64,000 bases of DNA from Neorhizobium vignae (GCF_000732195.1 NZ_JNNU01000006.1:62001-126000), one strand, 5' to 3'; shown: positions 44,527 to 54,936, counted from the first letter of the stretch. Notes: a model not told the origin generated them from the letters alone. Translations and numbers: made by a program.

Positions 44527-44664
44527 ATGCGTCATATCGAGCATCCGACACGGTCTTTCCCAGCTCGCGGTTTTGCGGGCAAATGGCAATGGGCGGCGAA
44601 TACGGCCCTGGTGACGGCAGCCTTCATCTTCGTCGGCGCCGTGACACTCGGCCTTTTCCCCTGA
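44527..44664 (+). CDS. Small single-pass membrane protein, 45 aa
   Basis: ATG 44527 with GGGAG 7-11 bases upstream, then 45 codons and TGA. The N-terminal 20 residues are basic/polar (MRHIEHPTRSFPARGF). The rest, from about residue 21, is hydrophobic (WAANTALVTAAFIFVGAVTL), enough for one membrane helix, and ends GLFP. A good terminator hairpin follows at 44719. I do not recognise the family. The combination of Shine-Dalgarno, helix and terminator argues for a real gene. Confidence 0.55.
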   Translation: MRHIEHPTRSFPARGFAGKWQWAANTALVTAAFIFVGAVTLGLFP

Positions 44665-44718
44665 GGCCTTCGGGCTTCGCCTTTTCAAATTCGGGCTTGG
44701 TCCTCCCAAGACCTAAAG

Positions 44719-44752
44719 CACCTCCCGCGTCTTGCCGCCCGGGAGGTGTTTT
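44719..44752. terminator. Intrinsic terminator, small ORF and convergent M20 gene
   Basis: CACCTCCCG (44719-44727) pairs with CGGGAGGTG (44740-44748) and is followed by TTTTC. On the other strand the stem is followed by TTTAGGTC, so it may work both ways between the two convergent genes. Confidence 0.7.
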
Positions 44753-44763
44753 CGTTTAAAGGC

Positions 44764-45927
44764 CTATCTCGGCGGAAGATAGGCTTCGGCAAGCTCCACC
44801 CAGAAGCTCGTTCCGATCGGCAGCGCGTCGTCGTTGAAGTCGAAGCGGGGGTGGTGCAGCGGCGGGTCGTTGTCGGTGCGCCTGGTGCCGAGCAGGAAAT
44901 AGGTTCCCGGCCGCTCGGCCAGCATATAGGCGAAATCCTCGGCGCCCATCGACGGGCGGGGCAGATCGACGACCTTATCCTCGCCGACGACACGACGGGC
45001 GAGATCGCGGACGAAATCCGTTTCCGCCTTGTGGTTGATAGTCGCCTCGTAACCGCGCTTGTAGTCGAGCGTGACGCTCATGCCGTAACTGGCGGCCTGG
45101 CCTTCGGCGACCAACCGGATGCGCCTTTCCAGCTCGTTGCGGACGTCCGGGTCGAAGGAGCGGATGGTGAGCAGCATTTCCGCCCGCTCCGGAATGACGT
45201 TGCTCGCCATGCCGGCATGGAAGGCGCCGACGGTGATGACCATCTGGTCGAGCGGGTGGATGTTGCGCGAGGCGATCGTCTGCAGCGCCATGATGATACT
45301 CGCGCCGCAGACGATCGGGTCCGATGTGTCCTGGGGCTCGGCGCCATGGCCGCCGCGACCGTTGACCGTGATGCGGCATTCGTCGACCGCCGCCATCATC
45401 GGGCCTTCCTTGACGCCGATCTGGCCGAAGGGCAGGCTGGGATCGTTGTGCAGGCCGAAGACGGCATCGCATGGGAAGCGCTCGAACAGGCCATCCTCGA
45501 TCATCAGTCTGGCGCCGCCGAAATTCTCCTCCGCCGGCTGGAAGATCAGGTGGATCGTGCCGTCGAAATTCTTCCTCTCGGCAAGGATCCTGGCGGCACC
45601 CAGAAGCATGGCGGTGTGGCCGTCGTGGCCGCAGGCATGCATCAGCCCCTTGTTCCTGCTGGCATATTCGGCGCCGGTTTCCTCCTCGATCGGCAGCGCG
45701 TCCATATCGGCGCGGATGCCGATCGACCGGCCGCTGCTGCCGTTCCTGAGGGTAGCGACAACGCCCGTCTTGCCGAGGCCGCGGGTGACTTCATATCCGA
45801 GATCGGCAAGCTGCCTGGCGACGAAATCGGATGTGTTGAACTCCGACAGGCCGAGTTCGGGATATTGATGAAGGTAACGGCGGGTGGCCACCACGTCGGC
45901 CATGTCATTGGAAAACTGGATCGTCAT
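44764..45927 (-). CDS. M20D family amidohydrolase (hippurate hydrolase/IAA-amide-type)
   Basis: 387 aa. Motifs are RRYLHQYPELGLSEF at the N-terminus, GIRADMDALPIEE, HACGHDGHTAML, FQPAEENFGGA, GLHNDP and GRGGHGAEPQDTSDPI. These are the M20D two-metal peptidase residues, including the HACGHDGH Cys and His ligands and the PAEE catalytic Glu. Such enzymes hydrolyse N-acyl amino acids: hippurate, N-acetyl amino acids or plant auxin conjugates. The ligand is unknown. It is divergent from ndvB and convergent with the small membrane gene. Confidence 0.9.
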   Translation of the reverse strand: MTIQFSNDMADVVATRRYLHQYPELGLSEFNTSDFVARQLADLGYEVTRGLGKTGVVATLRNGSSGRSIGIRADMDALPIEEETGAEYASRNKGLMHACGHDGHTAMLLGAARILAERKNFDGTIHLIFQPAEENFGGARLMIEDGLFERFPCDAVFGLHNDPSLPFGQIGVKEGPMMAAVDECRITVNGRGGHGAEPQDTSDPIVCGASIIMALQTIASRNIHPLDQMVITVGAFHAGMASNVIPERAEMLLTIRSFDPDVRNELERRIRLVAEGQAASYGMSVTLDYKRGYEATINHKAETDFVRDLARRVVGEDKVVDLPRPSMGAEDFAYMLAERPGTYFLLGTRRTDNDPPLHHPRFDFNDDALPIGTSFWVELAEAYLPPR

Positions 45928-46361
45928 TGCTCAAAACACCGAAAGTTCGATTGGATTGGTTGCGGGGCACGACGAGATCGCCCTTGCGTCATGAGATGAA
46001 TAGCAGCGCGGCCCTTGGAAGGTAACCCTCGGTATTAAAATTTCACCTGGTCCGGCTGGCGCAGGACGTTCAGGGGCGGCTGTTGCGCAAGCGCGGAATT
46101 CCTCGAATTATCAATGGCCTGCTTCCGTTCAGGTTCCATTCAGGCTAGGCTCGATAGAGCCGGAACTTGTGTCAAGCCGCAGGAAGTGAGCAATAGATTC
46201 CAGTCAGTCATTTGCAATATCCGGACTGCTCTCTATTTCCCATCCTCGCGGGTTTGCATCCGGCCGGTCACCATAATCCAAATGATGACTGGCGCTTCCG
46301 ATGCAGGCCGAGTAAGGCGAGGCCGACAAACCCTTAGAGTTTTCAGCAGAAGCCCGTATCC
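45928..46361. other. 434-bp divergent intergenic region before ndvB
   Basis: It must contain the ndvB promoter and that of the M20D gene. AT-rich stretches lie at 46020-46045 and 46190-46280. I find no convincing small gene, riboswitch or operator palindrome. The ndvB start has only a weak purine stretch (AGCAGAAG) upstream. Confidence 0.5.
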
Positions 46362-49300
46362 ATGTCATTTCACACTCCGCCGTCAGCTTCCTCGCGCGAA
46401 ACCGAAGCCAAGCAGATCGATCACAACGATTCGATCCGCTCGACCTATTTCAACATCGATGCATTGCGGGAATGCGGCGAGAAACTCGGCATGGAGGGCA
46501 CGCCCAGCTTGCCGGGCCTGATGGAGTTCGAGTTCTTCAAGCGGCATCATGAAAACGAGAAGGAAATCCTGCGGGTCTATCGGGCGACCGCGACCGACGT
46601 CGATGCCGGCGCGTCGATCACGCCCGCCGCCGAATGGCTGCTCGACAATTATTACATCGTCGAAGAGGCGATCCAGGAAGTCCGCCGCGACTTCCCGAAA
46701 AAGTTCTTCCGCCAGTTGCCCACGATGACGGTCGGCGGCCAGGAACTGCCGCGTGTGCTGGTGCTCGCCTGGCTCTATGTCGCCCATACGCACAGCAGTG
46801 TTTCCCGCGAGGCGCTGGCCTCCATGGTCCAGGGCTTCCAGGTCAAGGAACCGCTCGAGATCGGCGAACTCTGGGCGCTGCCCTCGTTCATCCGCTTCGT
46901 GCTGATCGAGAACCTGCGCCGCATCGCCACCCGCGTCGATCGCTCGCGCAACATGCGCCGCCGCGCCAACGAGACGGCCGACGAGGTCATCCGCCTCAAT
47001 AACGAGGAGGCGAGTGCCGATGTCCTGAAGGGCATCGAGAACCTGACGAACGACAATACGTTCACGGCGCAGTTCCTCTATCGCCTTCGCAACGCCTCGC
47101 AGACCTCGGGTTTTGCCGTCGCCTGGCTGGAACAGCGTCTCGAACAGGCGGGCACCGACGTCGAAGAGGTGATGCTCGCCGAGCAAAACCGCCTTTCGTC
47201 CGGCAACGTGACGATGGGCAACATCATCAAGAGCCTGCGCGAGATCGACGATACGGAGTGGAGCGTCTGGTTCGAAGACGTCTCGCAGATCGACAAGATC
47301 TTCCGCGAGCGCACCGATTATCAGGCGCTCGATTTCGGCTCGCGCAACGCCTATCGCAACCGTATCGAACAGATTGCCCGCCGCTCCCGCAAGAGCGAGG
47401 CCGAGGTCGCGGAAGCCGCCATCCAGCTCGCCGAAAAGGCGTCGGCGGAAGAAAATGCCGATCCGCGCGAGACCAATGTCGGCGCCTTCGTCGTCGGCCG
47501 CCGCCGCCGCGAGCTGGAAGCGGCAGTCGGTTACAATCTGCTGTTCGTCCAGCGGGTTGTCCGTCTCGTCCGCCGCCTCAACTGGTTTGCGATCGCAGGC
47601 CCGGTCATCCTCATTACCGTACTCGCGATGGCGATTGCCGGCTGGTTCCTGGTGCAGGCGGATATTCCGCTGCCGGTCGTCTTCTTCTTCCTGCTGATGT
47701 TCGCGCTGCCGGCTTCCGAAGGCGCGACCGGCCTGTTCAATACGCTGGTGACCTACGTGGTGAGGCCAGCCCGGCTGGTCGGCTACGAATTCAAGGAAGG
47801 CATTCCGGAAGCGGCAAGAACGCTGGTCGCCGTACCCTGCCTGATCACCGACCGGGATACCGTGGACGAGCTCGTCCGAAACCTCGAGGTCCACTATCTC
47901 GCCAACCCGCATGGCGAGATCTATTTCTCGCTGCTCAGCGACTGGCGCGACAGCAAGTTCGAGGAGACCGATACCGACCTCGAAATCCTCGATTATGCGA
48001 AGCGCGAGATTGCGGCGCTCAACGCCAAGTATGGAGAAGACGGCAAGGCGCGCTTCTATCTGCTGCATCGCCGCCGTCTGTTCAATCCGAACGAAGGCGC
48101 ATGGATGGGCTGGGAGCGCAAGCGCGGCAAGCTGCATGAGCTCAACATGCTGCTGCGCGGCGATCGCGACACCAGCTACCTTCCGGGTGCCAATATCGTT
48201 CCGCCGAACGTCCAGTACGTGATGACGCTCGATGCCGATACGCGCCTGATGCGCGATGCGGTGACCAAGCTCGTCGGCAAGATGCACCACCCGATCAACC
48301 AGCCGGTGCTCGATCCGAAAACCAACCGCGTCGTCCACGGCTATGGTCTGATGCAGCCGCGCGTGACGCCGTCGCTGACGACCGGCAAGGAAGCATCGGT
48401 CTTCCAGCGCGTCTTCTCCGTCGGCCGCGGTCTCGACCCTTACGTCTTCACCGTCTCCGACGTCTATCAGGACCTGACCGGCGAAGGCAGCTTCACCGGC
48501 AAGGGCCTCTATCACGTCGATGCGTTCGAGGCTTCGCTCAAGGGCCGGATCGACGAGAATTCGGTCCTCTCGCATGACCTTCTCGAAGGTTCGTTCGCAC
48601 GCTGCGCTCTCGTTACCGACGTGGAACTGGTCGAAGACTTCCCGGTCCGATACGAGGTCGAAGTTTCGCGCCAGCATCGCTGGGCCCGCGGCGACTGGCA
48701 GCTCCTGCCGTACATCCTCGATCCCAAGCGGGGCGTGACCGCGCTCGGCCGCTGGAAGATGATCGACAACCTGCGCCGGTCTCTGACCCCGATCGCCTGG
48801 TTCTTCGCTTCCGTGCTTGGCTGGTACTTCATGGATCCGCTCGGCGCTCTCGTCTGGCAGATCCTGCTGATCTTCTCGCTGTTCGTCGCCCCGACCCTCA
48901 GCCTGGTCACCGGCCTGCTGCCGGGCTCCACCGACATCGTCCCGGGCGCGCATTTCTATTCCGTCTGGTCGGACATGCGTTCCGCCAATGCGCAGGTCGC
49001 GCTCCGCGTCGTCTTCATCGCGGATTCCGCCTGCATCATGACCGATGCGATCGCCCGGTCTCTCTACCGCCTGTTCTTCAGCCGCAAGCTGATGCTGGAA
49101 TGGCGCACCGCCGCCTCGATCCAGTCGAGCGCTCAAGGGAGTCCGCAGGATTACTACAAGACGATGTGGCATGCGCCGGCGATCGCCGTGCTCAGCATCA
49201 TCCTGGCCGCCATGCCCGGCGACAACGCGTTCCTGGTCGGCATCCCGTTCGCCGTGCTGTGGATATTCTCGCCGCTCGTCGCCTGGTATGTCAGCCAGTC

Positions 49301-52300
49301 GGCCGAGACCGAAGACCGGCTGTTCGTGCCGGAGCCCGTGTCGGTCGAATTGCGCAAGATCGCCCGCCGCACATGGCGGTATTTCGAGACCTTCGTGACC
49401 GCGGAGCAGAATTACCTGCCGCCGGACAATTTCCAGGAGAAGCCGAACCCGGTTATCGCCAAGCGCACGTCGCCGACCAATATCGGCGTCTATCTGCTGT
49501 CGACGATCTCGGCGCGGCATTTCGGCTGGATCAGCTTCACCGACACGGTCGAGCGCATCGAGCAGACGATCTCGGCGGTTGAAAGAGCCGACAAGTTCCG
49601 CGGCCACATGTACAACTGGTATCATACGGATACCCTGCAGCCGCTAATGCCTCGCTACGTCTCGTCGGTTGACAGCGGCAATTTCGCCGGCCATCTGATC
49701 GCCATATCGTCGGCTTTGCGCATCTGGGCCGAGGCTCCTTCCGCGCACCTTCAGGGCAATCTCGACGGCATCGGCGACGTTTCCGGCATTCTGGCCGAGA
49801 CGCTGAAAGCTCTGCCGGACGACCGCAAGACTGTGCGCCCGCTGCGTCGCCGCCTCGAAGAACGTATCGTCGGCTTCGGCAACGCGCTTGCCGCGGTGAA
49901 GCGCGAGCATGAATTCGCATCGATCCGGATCATCAACCTCGCCGTGCTTGCCCGCGACATCCAGAAGCTCGCGGTCAACCTCGACCAGGAAGTCCGTTCG
50001 GCGCAGAGCGACGAAGTTACCCGCTGGTCCGCGTCTCTCGTCGCCGCCTGCGAGGCGCATATCGCCGATAGCGTCTTCGACAATGCCAATATCGAATCGC
50101 TGCGGGAGCGGCTCGGCGTGTTGCGAGACCGAACCCGTCGCCTCGCCTTCGCGATGGATTTCAGCTTCCTGTTCCGCAAGGAGCGCCGCCTTCTGTCGAT
50201 CGGCTATCGTGTCGAGACCAACGAGATCGACGAAGCCTGCTATGACCTGCTGGCATCCGAAGCGCGTCTGACCAGCCTGTTCGGGATTGCCAAGGGCGAC
50301 CTGCCGACCGAGCACTGGTACAAGCTCGGCCGCCAGGTGGTGCCGATCGGTGCGCGAGGCGCACTGGTTTCCTGGTCCGGCTCGATGTTCGAATACCTCA
50401 TGCCGCCGCTCGTCATGCAGGAGCGCCAGGGGGGCATCCTCAACCAGACCAACAATCTGATCGTGAAGGAACAGATGAACCATGGCCGCCGCCTCGGCAC
50501 GCCATGGGGCATCTCGGAAGCGGCGTTCAACGCTCTCGACCATCAGATGTATTATCAATATTCGAACTTCGGGGTGCCGACGCTCGGCCTCAAGCGCGGT
50601 CTCGGGCAAAACGCCGTCATCGCTCCCTATGCGTCGATCCTGGCCAGCCAGTACGACCCGATCGCCGCCTCTGAAAACCTCACCGAACTGCGCTCGCTCG
50701 GAGCGCTCGGGGTGTTCGGCTTCTACGATGCGGTGGACTTCACGCCCACCCGCGTACCGGAAGGCAAGCGCTACGCGGTGGTGTTCAACTATTATGCCCA
50801 TCACCACGGCATGTCGATCGCCGCGATCGCCAACGTCGTGATGAACGGCCTGCTGCGCGAGCTCTTCCATTCCGACCCGACCATCGAGGCTGCCGAACTG
50901 CTGCTGCAGGAAAAGGCGCCGCGCGACATTCCGGTGATGAGCGCCAAGCACGAGGAAACCCCCGGCAAGGGCCAGGGCGAGCTGTTGCGTTCGGAAATCC
51001 GCACCATCACCAACCCGGCCACCAAGGACCGCGAGCTGGTGCTGCTCTCCAACGGTCACTATTCGGTCATGCTCACCGCGACCGGCTCGGGATATTCCCG
51101 CTGGAACGGACTATCTGTCGCTCGCTGGAAGCCCGACCCGACCGAAGATCGCTGGGGCCAGTTCCTGTTCCTGCGCGACACCACGACCGGCGAATGGTGG
51201 TCTGCCACCGCCGAGCCGCGTCGCATCGAAGGCGAAAAGACCAGGGCGATCTTCTCCGACGAACGGGCGGAATTCCACAAGACGATCGGCGACCTCACGA
51301 GCACGGTCGAATGCATCGTCGCCAGCGAGCACGATGCCGAAGGCCGCCGCCTGACGCTGCTCAACATGGGTACCGAGGATCGCTTCATCGAAGTGACGTC
51401 CTATATGGAACCCGTGCTGACCACCGAGGACGACGACAACGCCCACCCGGTTTTCCAGCGGATGTTCGTCCGCACCGAAATCGGCCGCCGCGGCGACGTC
51501 ATCCGCGCCTGGCGCAACAAGCGCGCGCCGAACGAGCCGGACATGGTGATCGCCCATCTGGCGGCCGACAATGCCGGTTCGGCTCGCCCGACCGAATTCG
51601 AGACCGACCGCCGCAAGTTCCTCGGCCGCGGCCGCACGCTCTCGGAAGCTGCAGCCTTCGATCCCGGCGCGACGCTGTCGGGCACCGACGGCTTCACGCT
51701 CGATCCGATCCTGTCGCTGCGCCGCGTCGTGCGCGTGCCGGCCGGCAAGAAGGTGAGCGTCATCTTCTGGACGATCGCCGCACCGAGGCGCGAAGAGCTC
51801 GACCAGGCGATCGAGCGTTATCGTCATCCGGATGCCTTCCAGACCGAGCTCACGCAGGCCTGGACCCGCACGCAGGTGCAGATGCGCCATCTCGGCGTCT
51901 CCTCGCAGGATGCCGCGGCGTTCCAACACCTGGCGCGCTATCTCATCTATCCGGACATGCAGCTGCGCGCCGACCAGGCGACCATTCACGCGGGCATGCA
52001 GCAGCAGTCGGCGCTCTGGCCCTCGTCTGTTTCGGGAGACTTCCCGATCTTCACGCTGCGCATCAACGACGACAACGACATGCCGGTCGCCAAGGAAGCG
52101 ATGAGCGCCCAGGAATATCTGCGCTCGCGCGGCGTCATCACCGATCTCGTGATCTTCAACGAGCGGGCGGCCTCCTACGCGCAGGAAATGCAGCAGGCGC
52201 TCGAACATCTCTCCGAGAGTGCCCGCCGCCTCAGCCAGCAGGAAGGCCAGCGCCAGCATGTCTTCTCGCTGCGCCGCGACATCATGGACGACGAGGGTTC

Positions 52301-54866
52301 GGAAGGCCTGATCGCCGCATCCCGCGTGGTTCTGCACGCCCGCAACGGCAAGATCAGCGATCAGCTCAACCGCACGGCAACGATCTTCGCGCCGCCGAAG
52401 GACCAGCAGATCGAGGTCGACCGTCGTCCGCTGCTGAACGGCGAGATCTTCCAGCCTCCGGCTCCGATCGAGGCACCGGCGGATCTCGACTTCTGGAACG
52501 GTTTCGGCGGTTTCACCAAGGACGGCAGCGAATATGTGGTGCGCCTGCACGGCGGCCAGTCGACGCCGCAGCCGTGGATCAACATCATCTCCAACGACAA
52601 GTTCGGCTTCCACATTTCGGCGGAAGGTTCGGGCTTCACCTGGGCCAAGAACTCCCGCGACTATCAGCTGACGCCCTGGACCAACGACATGGTCATCAAC
52701 CGTCCCGGCGAGGCATTCTACGTCGCCGACCGGGATAGCGGCGCGGTCATGACGCCGTTCGCGGTCCTGTCGCGCAAGCCGGAGGTCAAGTTCGAGACCC
52801 GGCACGGCCTGGGTTACTCGGTCTTCTCGAGCGAAGAAGAAGGCCTGAAGATCAGGCTGACCCAGACGGTCGACCGGACGCGGGCGGCAAAGCTCTCGTC
52901 CATCCTCCTCCATAACGGCGGTTCGGAGACCCGCAGGCTGCGCGTCTACGGTTATGTGGAATGGTTGCTCGGCGCCAATCCGGCCCGGTCCATCCCCTTC
53001 ATCCTCTCCAGTCGCGACGAGGAAACCGGCACGCTCTTCGCCACCAACTCCTACAGCATCGACTACCGCCGCTTTGCCTTCATGGGCATGAAGGAGACGC
53101 CGGTCGGCTTCACGGCGAGCCGCCGCGAATTCATCGGCCGTTTCGGTTCGGTCCAGATGCCGGCGGCGGTGATGTCCGCTTCTGCGCTCGGCAGTGCTCT
53201 CGATCTCGACGGCGACCCCTGCGCGGCGCTCGCCTACGACATCGAGCTCGCGCCGGGCGAAGAGAAGACGGTGACCTTCTATCTCGGCGATGCCGATACG
53301 AAGGAAGAGGCTCAGGCGCTCGTCGCCCAGCTGCGCGGCGAGGAGTTCGCTCCGATCCTCGAGGCGAACCGCGACTTCTGGACCGCTTTCACCGGCCGCC
53401 TGAAGATCTCGACGCCGGACAAGTCGCTCGACAACATGGTCAACCACTGGCTGCCCTATCAGGCGCTCGGTTGCCGGATCATGGCCCGGACCGCCTTCTA
53501 CCAGGCATCCGGCGCCTTCGGCTTCCGCGACCAGCTGCAGGACACCTTGGCCTTCCTGGTGCACGAGCCGTCGCTGGCCCGCCGCCAGATCGTCAACGCG
53601 GCTTCGCGGCAGTTCAAGGAAGGCGACGTGCTGCACTGGTGGCTGCCCGGCTCCGGCGCCGGCGTGCGGACGATGATCTCCGACGACGTCGTATGGCTCG
53701 CCTACGGTATCCACCAGTATGTCTCGGTAACCGGCGATGCCTCGCTGCTCGACGAGGAACTGGCGTTCATCGACGGTCCGGTGCTCGAAAAGAACAAGCA
53801 CGACTCCTTTATCCAGCCGACGGTCTCGACCGAGACCGCCACCATCTACGAGCATGCGGCAAGGGCGCTGGACCTGGCGATCACCCGTACGGGCGACAAG
53901 GGCCTGCCGCTCATTCTCGGCGGCGACTGGAACGACGGGATGAACCGCGTCGGCATCGGTGGACGCGGCATGAGCGTCTGGCTCGGCTGGTTCCTGGCCG
54001 CGGCATTGCGCAACTTCCTGCCCTATGCGGAGGCGCGCAAGGACAAGCAGCGCCTCCAGCGCTGGACGGATCATATCGAGACGCTCAAGCAGGCGCTCGA
54101 AAAGGCCGGCTGGGACGGCACCTACTATCGCCGGGGCTATTTCGACGACGGCTCTCCGCTCGGCTCGAGCACCAGTGACGAATGCCGTATCGACTCGCTC
54201 GCCCAGTCCTGGAGCGTGCTCTCGGGCGAAGGCGATCCGGAACGTGCCGCCCAGGCGATGGATGCGGTGCTCGAAAAGCTGGTCGACAGCCAAGCCGGCA
54301 TTATCCGCCTGTTCACGCCGCCGTTCCAGGATACCCGCAAGGACCCGGGCTATATCAAGGCCTACCCGCCGGGTATTCGTGAGAACGGCGGCCAGTATAC
54401 CCATGCGGCGATCTGGGTCGTGCTGGCGCTGACCGCGCTGAAGCGGGGTGACGATGCCTGGAAGTGCTTCCAGATGCTGAACCCGATCAACCATGCGCTG
54501 GACCGCGATGCGGCCGAGACCTATCGCGTCGAACCCTATGTGGTCGCGGCCGATGTCTATGGTCACGGTTCCCATACCGGGCGCGGCGGCTGGAGCTGGT
54601 ACACGGGTTCTGCGGGCTGGCTCTACCGTGCGGCGACCGAGGGCATCCTCGGCATCCGCCGCCAAGGCGACCGGCTGTTCGTCGATCCGGCGCTGCCGAG
54701 CGACTGGGATGGCTTCACCGCCGAACTGACCATCGGAGACACGGTGCACAAGATCACCGTCGAAGGCGACAAGGTCACGATCGACGGTCAGGCGGTCAAC
54801 GAGACGGAAGGTTTCCTTCTTGCCGGAGCCGCTGCCAAGCGTCTGCCGGAACCGGCCAATAGCTAA
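46362..54866 (+). CDS. ndvB: Cyclic beta-1,2-glucan synthase
   Basis: 2834 aa, the full length of NdvB/ChvB. Residues 1-400 are the cytosolic N-terminus. Membrane helices lie near 405-470, 805-855 and 937-980. Between them is the GT84 glycosyltransferase: DADTRLM near residue 623 and RQHRWARGDW (the Q/RxxRW motif) near 772. A large middle region (glycoamylase-like, roughly 1100-1550) follows, and the C-terminal GH94 phosphorylase-like part contains GGDWNDGMNR near 2518, which controls chain length. The protein primes itself, elongates and cyclises beta-1,2-glucan from UDP-glucose at the inner membrane. The glucan is needed for hypo-osmotic adaptation and plant infection. The exporter ndvA converges on it. 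Confidence 0.97.
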   Translation: MSFHTPPSASSRETEAKQIDHNDSIRSTYFNIDALRECGEKLGMEGTPSLPGLMEFEFFKRHHENEKEILRVYRATATDVDAGASITPAAEWLLDNYYIVEEAIQEVRRDFPKKFFRQLPTMTVGGQELPRVLVLAWLYVAHTHSSVSREALASMVQGFQVKEPLEIGELWALPSFIRFVLIENLRRIATRVDRSRNMRRRANETADEVIRLNNEEASADVLKGIENLTNDNTFTAQFLYRLRNASQTSGFAVAWLEQRLEQAGTDVEEVMLAEQNRLSSGNVTMGNIIKSLREIDDTEWSVWFEDVSQIDKIFRERTDYQALDFGSRNAYRNRIEQIARRSRKSEAEVAEAAIQLAEKASAEENADPRETNVGAFVVGRRRRELEAAVGYNLLFVQRVVRLVRRLNWFAIAGPVILITVLAMAIAGWFLVQADIPLPVVFFFLLMFALPASEGATGLFNTLVTYVVRPARLVGYEFKEGIPEAARTLVAVPCLITDRDTVDELVRNLEVHYLANPHGEIYFSLLSDWRDSKFEETDTDLEILDYAKREIAALNAKYGEDGKARFYLLHRRRLFNPNEGAWMGWERKRGKLHELNMLLRGDRDTSYLPGANIVPPNVQYVMTLDADTRLMRDAVTKLVGKMHHPINQPVLDPKTNRVVHGYGLMQPRVTPSLTTGKEASVFQRVFSVGRGLDPYVFTVSDVYQDLTGEGSFTGKGLYHVDAFEASLKGRIDENSVLSHDLLEGSFARCALVTDVELVEDFPVRYEVEVSRQHRWARGDWQLLPYILDPKRGVTALGRWKMIDNLRRSLTPIAWFFASVLGWYFMDPLGALVWQILLIFSLFVAPTLSLVTGLLPGSTDIVPGAHFYSVWSDMRSANAQVALRVVFIADSACIMTDAIARSLYRLFFSRKLMLEWRTAASIQSSAQGSPQDYYKTMWHAPAIAVLSIILAAMPGDNAFLVGIPFAVLWIFSPLVAWYVSQSAETEDRLFVPEPVSVELRKIARRTWRYFETFVTAEQNYLPPDNFQEKPNPVIAKRTSPTNIGVYLLSTISARHFGWISFTDTVERIEQTISAVERADKFRGHMYNWYHTDTLQPLMPRYVSSVDSGNFAGHLIAISSALRIWAEAPSAHLQGNLDGIGDVSGILAETLKALPDDRKTVRPLRRRLEERIVGFGNALAAVKREHEFASIRIINLAVLARDIQKLAVNLDQEVRSAQSDEVTRWSASLVAACEAHIADSVFDNANIESLRERLGVLRDRTRRLAFAMDFSFLFRKERRLLSIGYRVETNEIDEACYDLLASEARLTSLFGIAKGDLPTEHWYKLGRQVVPIGARGALVSWSGSMFEYLMPPLVMQERQGGILNQTNNLIVKEQMNHGRRLGTPWGISEAAFNALDHQMYYQYSNFGVPTLGLKRGLGQNAVIAPYASILASQYDPIAASENLTELRSLGALGVFGFYDAVDFTPTRVPEGKRYAVVFNYYAHHHGMSIAAIANVVMNGLLRELFHSDPTIEAAELLLQEKAPRDIPVMSAKHEETPGKGQGELLRSEIRTITNPATKDRELVLLSNGHYSVMLTATGSGYSRWNGLSVARWKPDPTEDRWGQFLFLRDTTTGEWWSATAEPRRIEGEKTRAIFSDERAEFHKTIGDLTSTVECIVASEHDAEGRRLTLLNMGTEDRFIEVTSYMEPVLTTEDDDNAHPVFQRMFVRTEIGRRGDVIRAWRNKRAPNEPDMVIAHLAADNAGSARPTEFETDRRKFLGRGRTLSEAAAFDPGATLSGTDGFTLDPILSLRRVVRVPAGKKVSVIFWTIAAPRREELDQAIERYRHPDAFQTELTQAWTRTQVQMRHLGVSSQDAAAFQHLARYLIYPDMQLRADQATIHAGMQQQSALWPSSVSGDFPIFTLRINDDNDMPVAKEAMSAQEYLRSRGVITDLVIFNERAASYAQEMQQALEHLSESARRLSQQEGQRQHVFSLRRDIMDDEGSEGLIAASRVVLHARNGKISDQLNRTATIFAPPKDQQIEVDRRPLLNGEIFQPPAPIEAPADLDFWNGFGGFTKDGSEYVVRLHGGQSTPQPWINIISNDKFGFHISAEGSGFTWAKNSRDYQLTPWTNDMVINRPGEAFYVADRDSGAVMTPFAVLSRKPEVKFETRHGLGYSVFSSEEEGLKIRLTQTVDRTRAAKLSSILLHNGGSETRRLRVYGYVEWLLGANPARSIPFILSSRDEETGTLFATNSYSIDYRRFAFMGMKETPVGFTASRREFIGRFGSVQMPAAVMSASALGSALDLDGDPCAALAYDIELAPGEEKTVTFYLGDADTKEEAQALVAQLRGEEFAPILEANRDFWTAFTGRLKISTPDKSLDNMVNHWLPYQALGCRIMARTAFYQASGAFGFRDQLQDTLAFLVHEPSLARRQIVNAASRQFKEGDVLHWWLPGSGAGVRTMISDDVVWLAYGIHQYVSVTGDASLLDEELAFIDGPVLEKNKHDSFIQPTVSTETATIYEHAARALDLAITRTGDKGLPLILGGDWNDGMNRVGIGGRGMSVWLGWFLAAALRNFLPYAEARKDKQRLQRWTDHIETLKQALEKAGWDGTYYRRGYFDDGSPLGSSTSDECRIDSLAQSWSVLSGEGDPERAAQAMDAVLEKLVDSQAGIIRLFTPPFQDTRKDPGYIKAYPPGIRENGGQYTHAAIWVVLALTALKRGDDAWKCFQMLNPINHALDRDAAETYRVEPYVVAADVYGHGSHTGRGGWSWYTGSAGWLYRAATEGILGIRRQGDRLFVDPALPSDWDGFTAELTIGDTVHKITVEGDKVTIDGQAVNETEGFLLAGAAAKRLPEPANS

Positions 54867-54902
54867 GACCTCGGGCGACCCGGAGGCTGAAGTTGTCAAA
54901 AG

Positions 54903-54936
54903 AAAACCCGCCGCCATGCGAATGGCGGCGGGTTTT
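54903..54936. terminator. Bidirectional terminator between ndvB and ndvA
   Basis: AAAACCCGCCGCCAT (54903-54917) pairs perfectly, 15 bp, with 54922-54936 around the GNRA-like loop GCGA. Plus-strand T-run GGGTTTTT and minus-strand GGGTTTTC both suit intrinsic termination, so it serves both convergent genes. Confidence 0.9.

Noticed and set aside
46383..54917. Very long open frames antisense to ndvB (over 1000 codons each)
   Set aside because: They mirror the codon bias of the high-GC sense gene, have low-complexity His/Arg/Asp-rich translations and no ribosome-binding sites.
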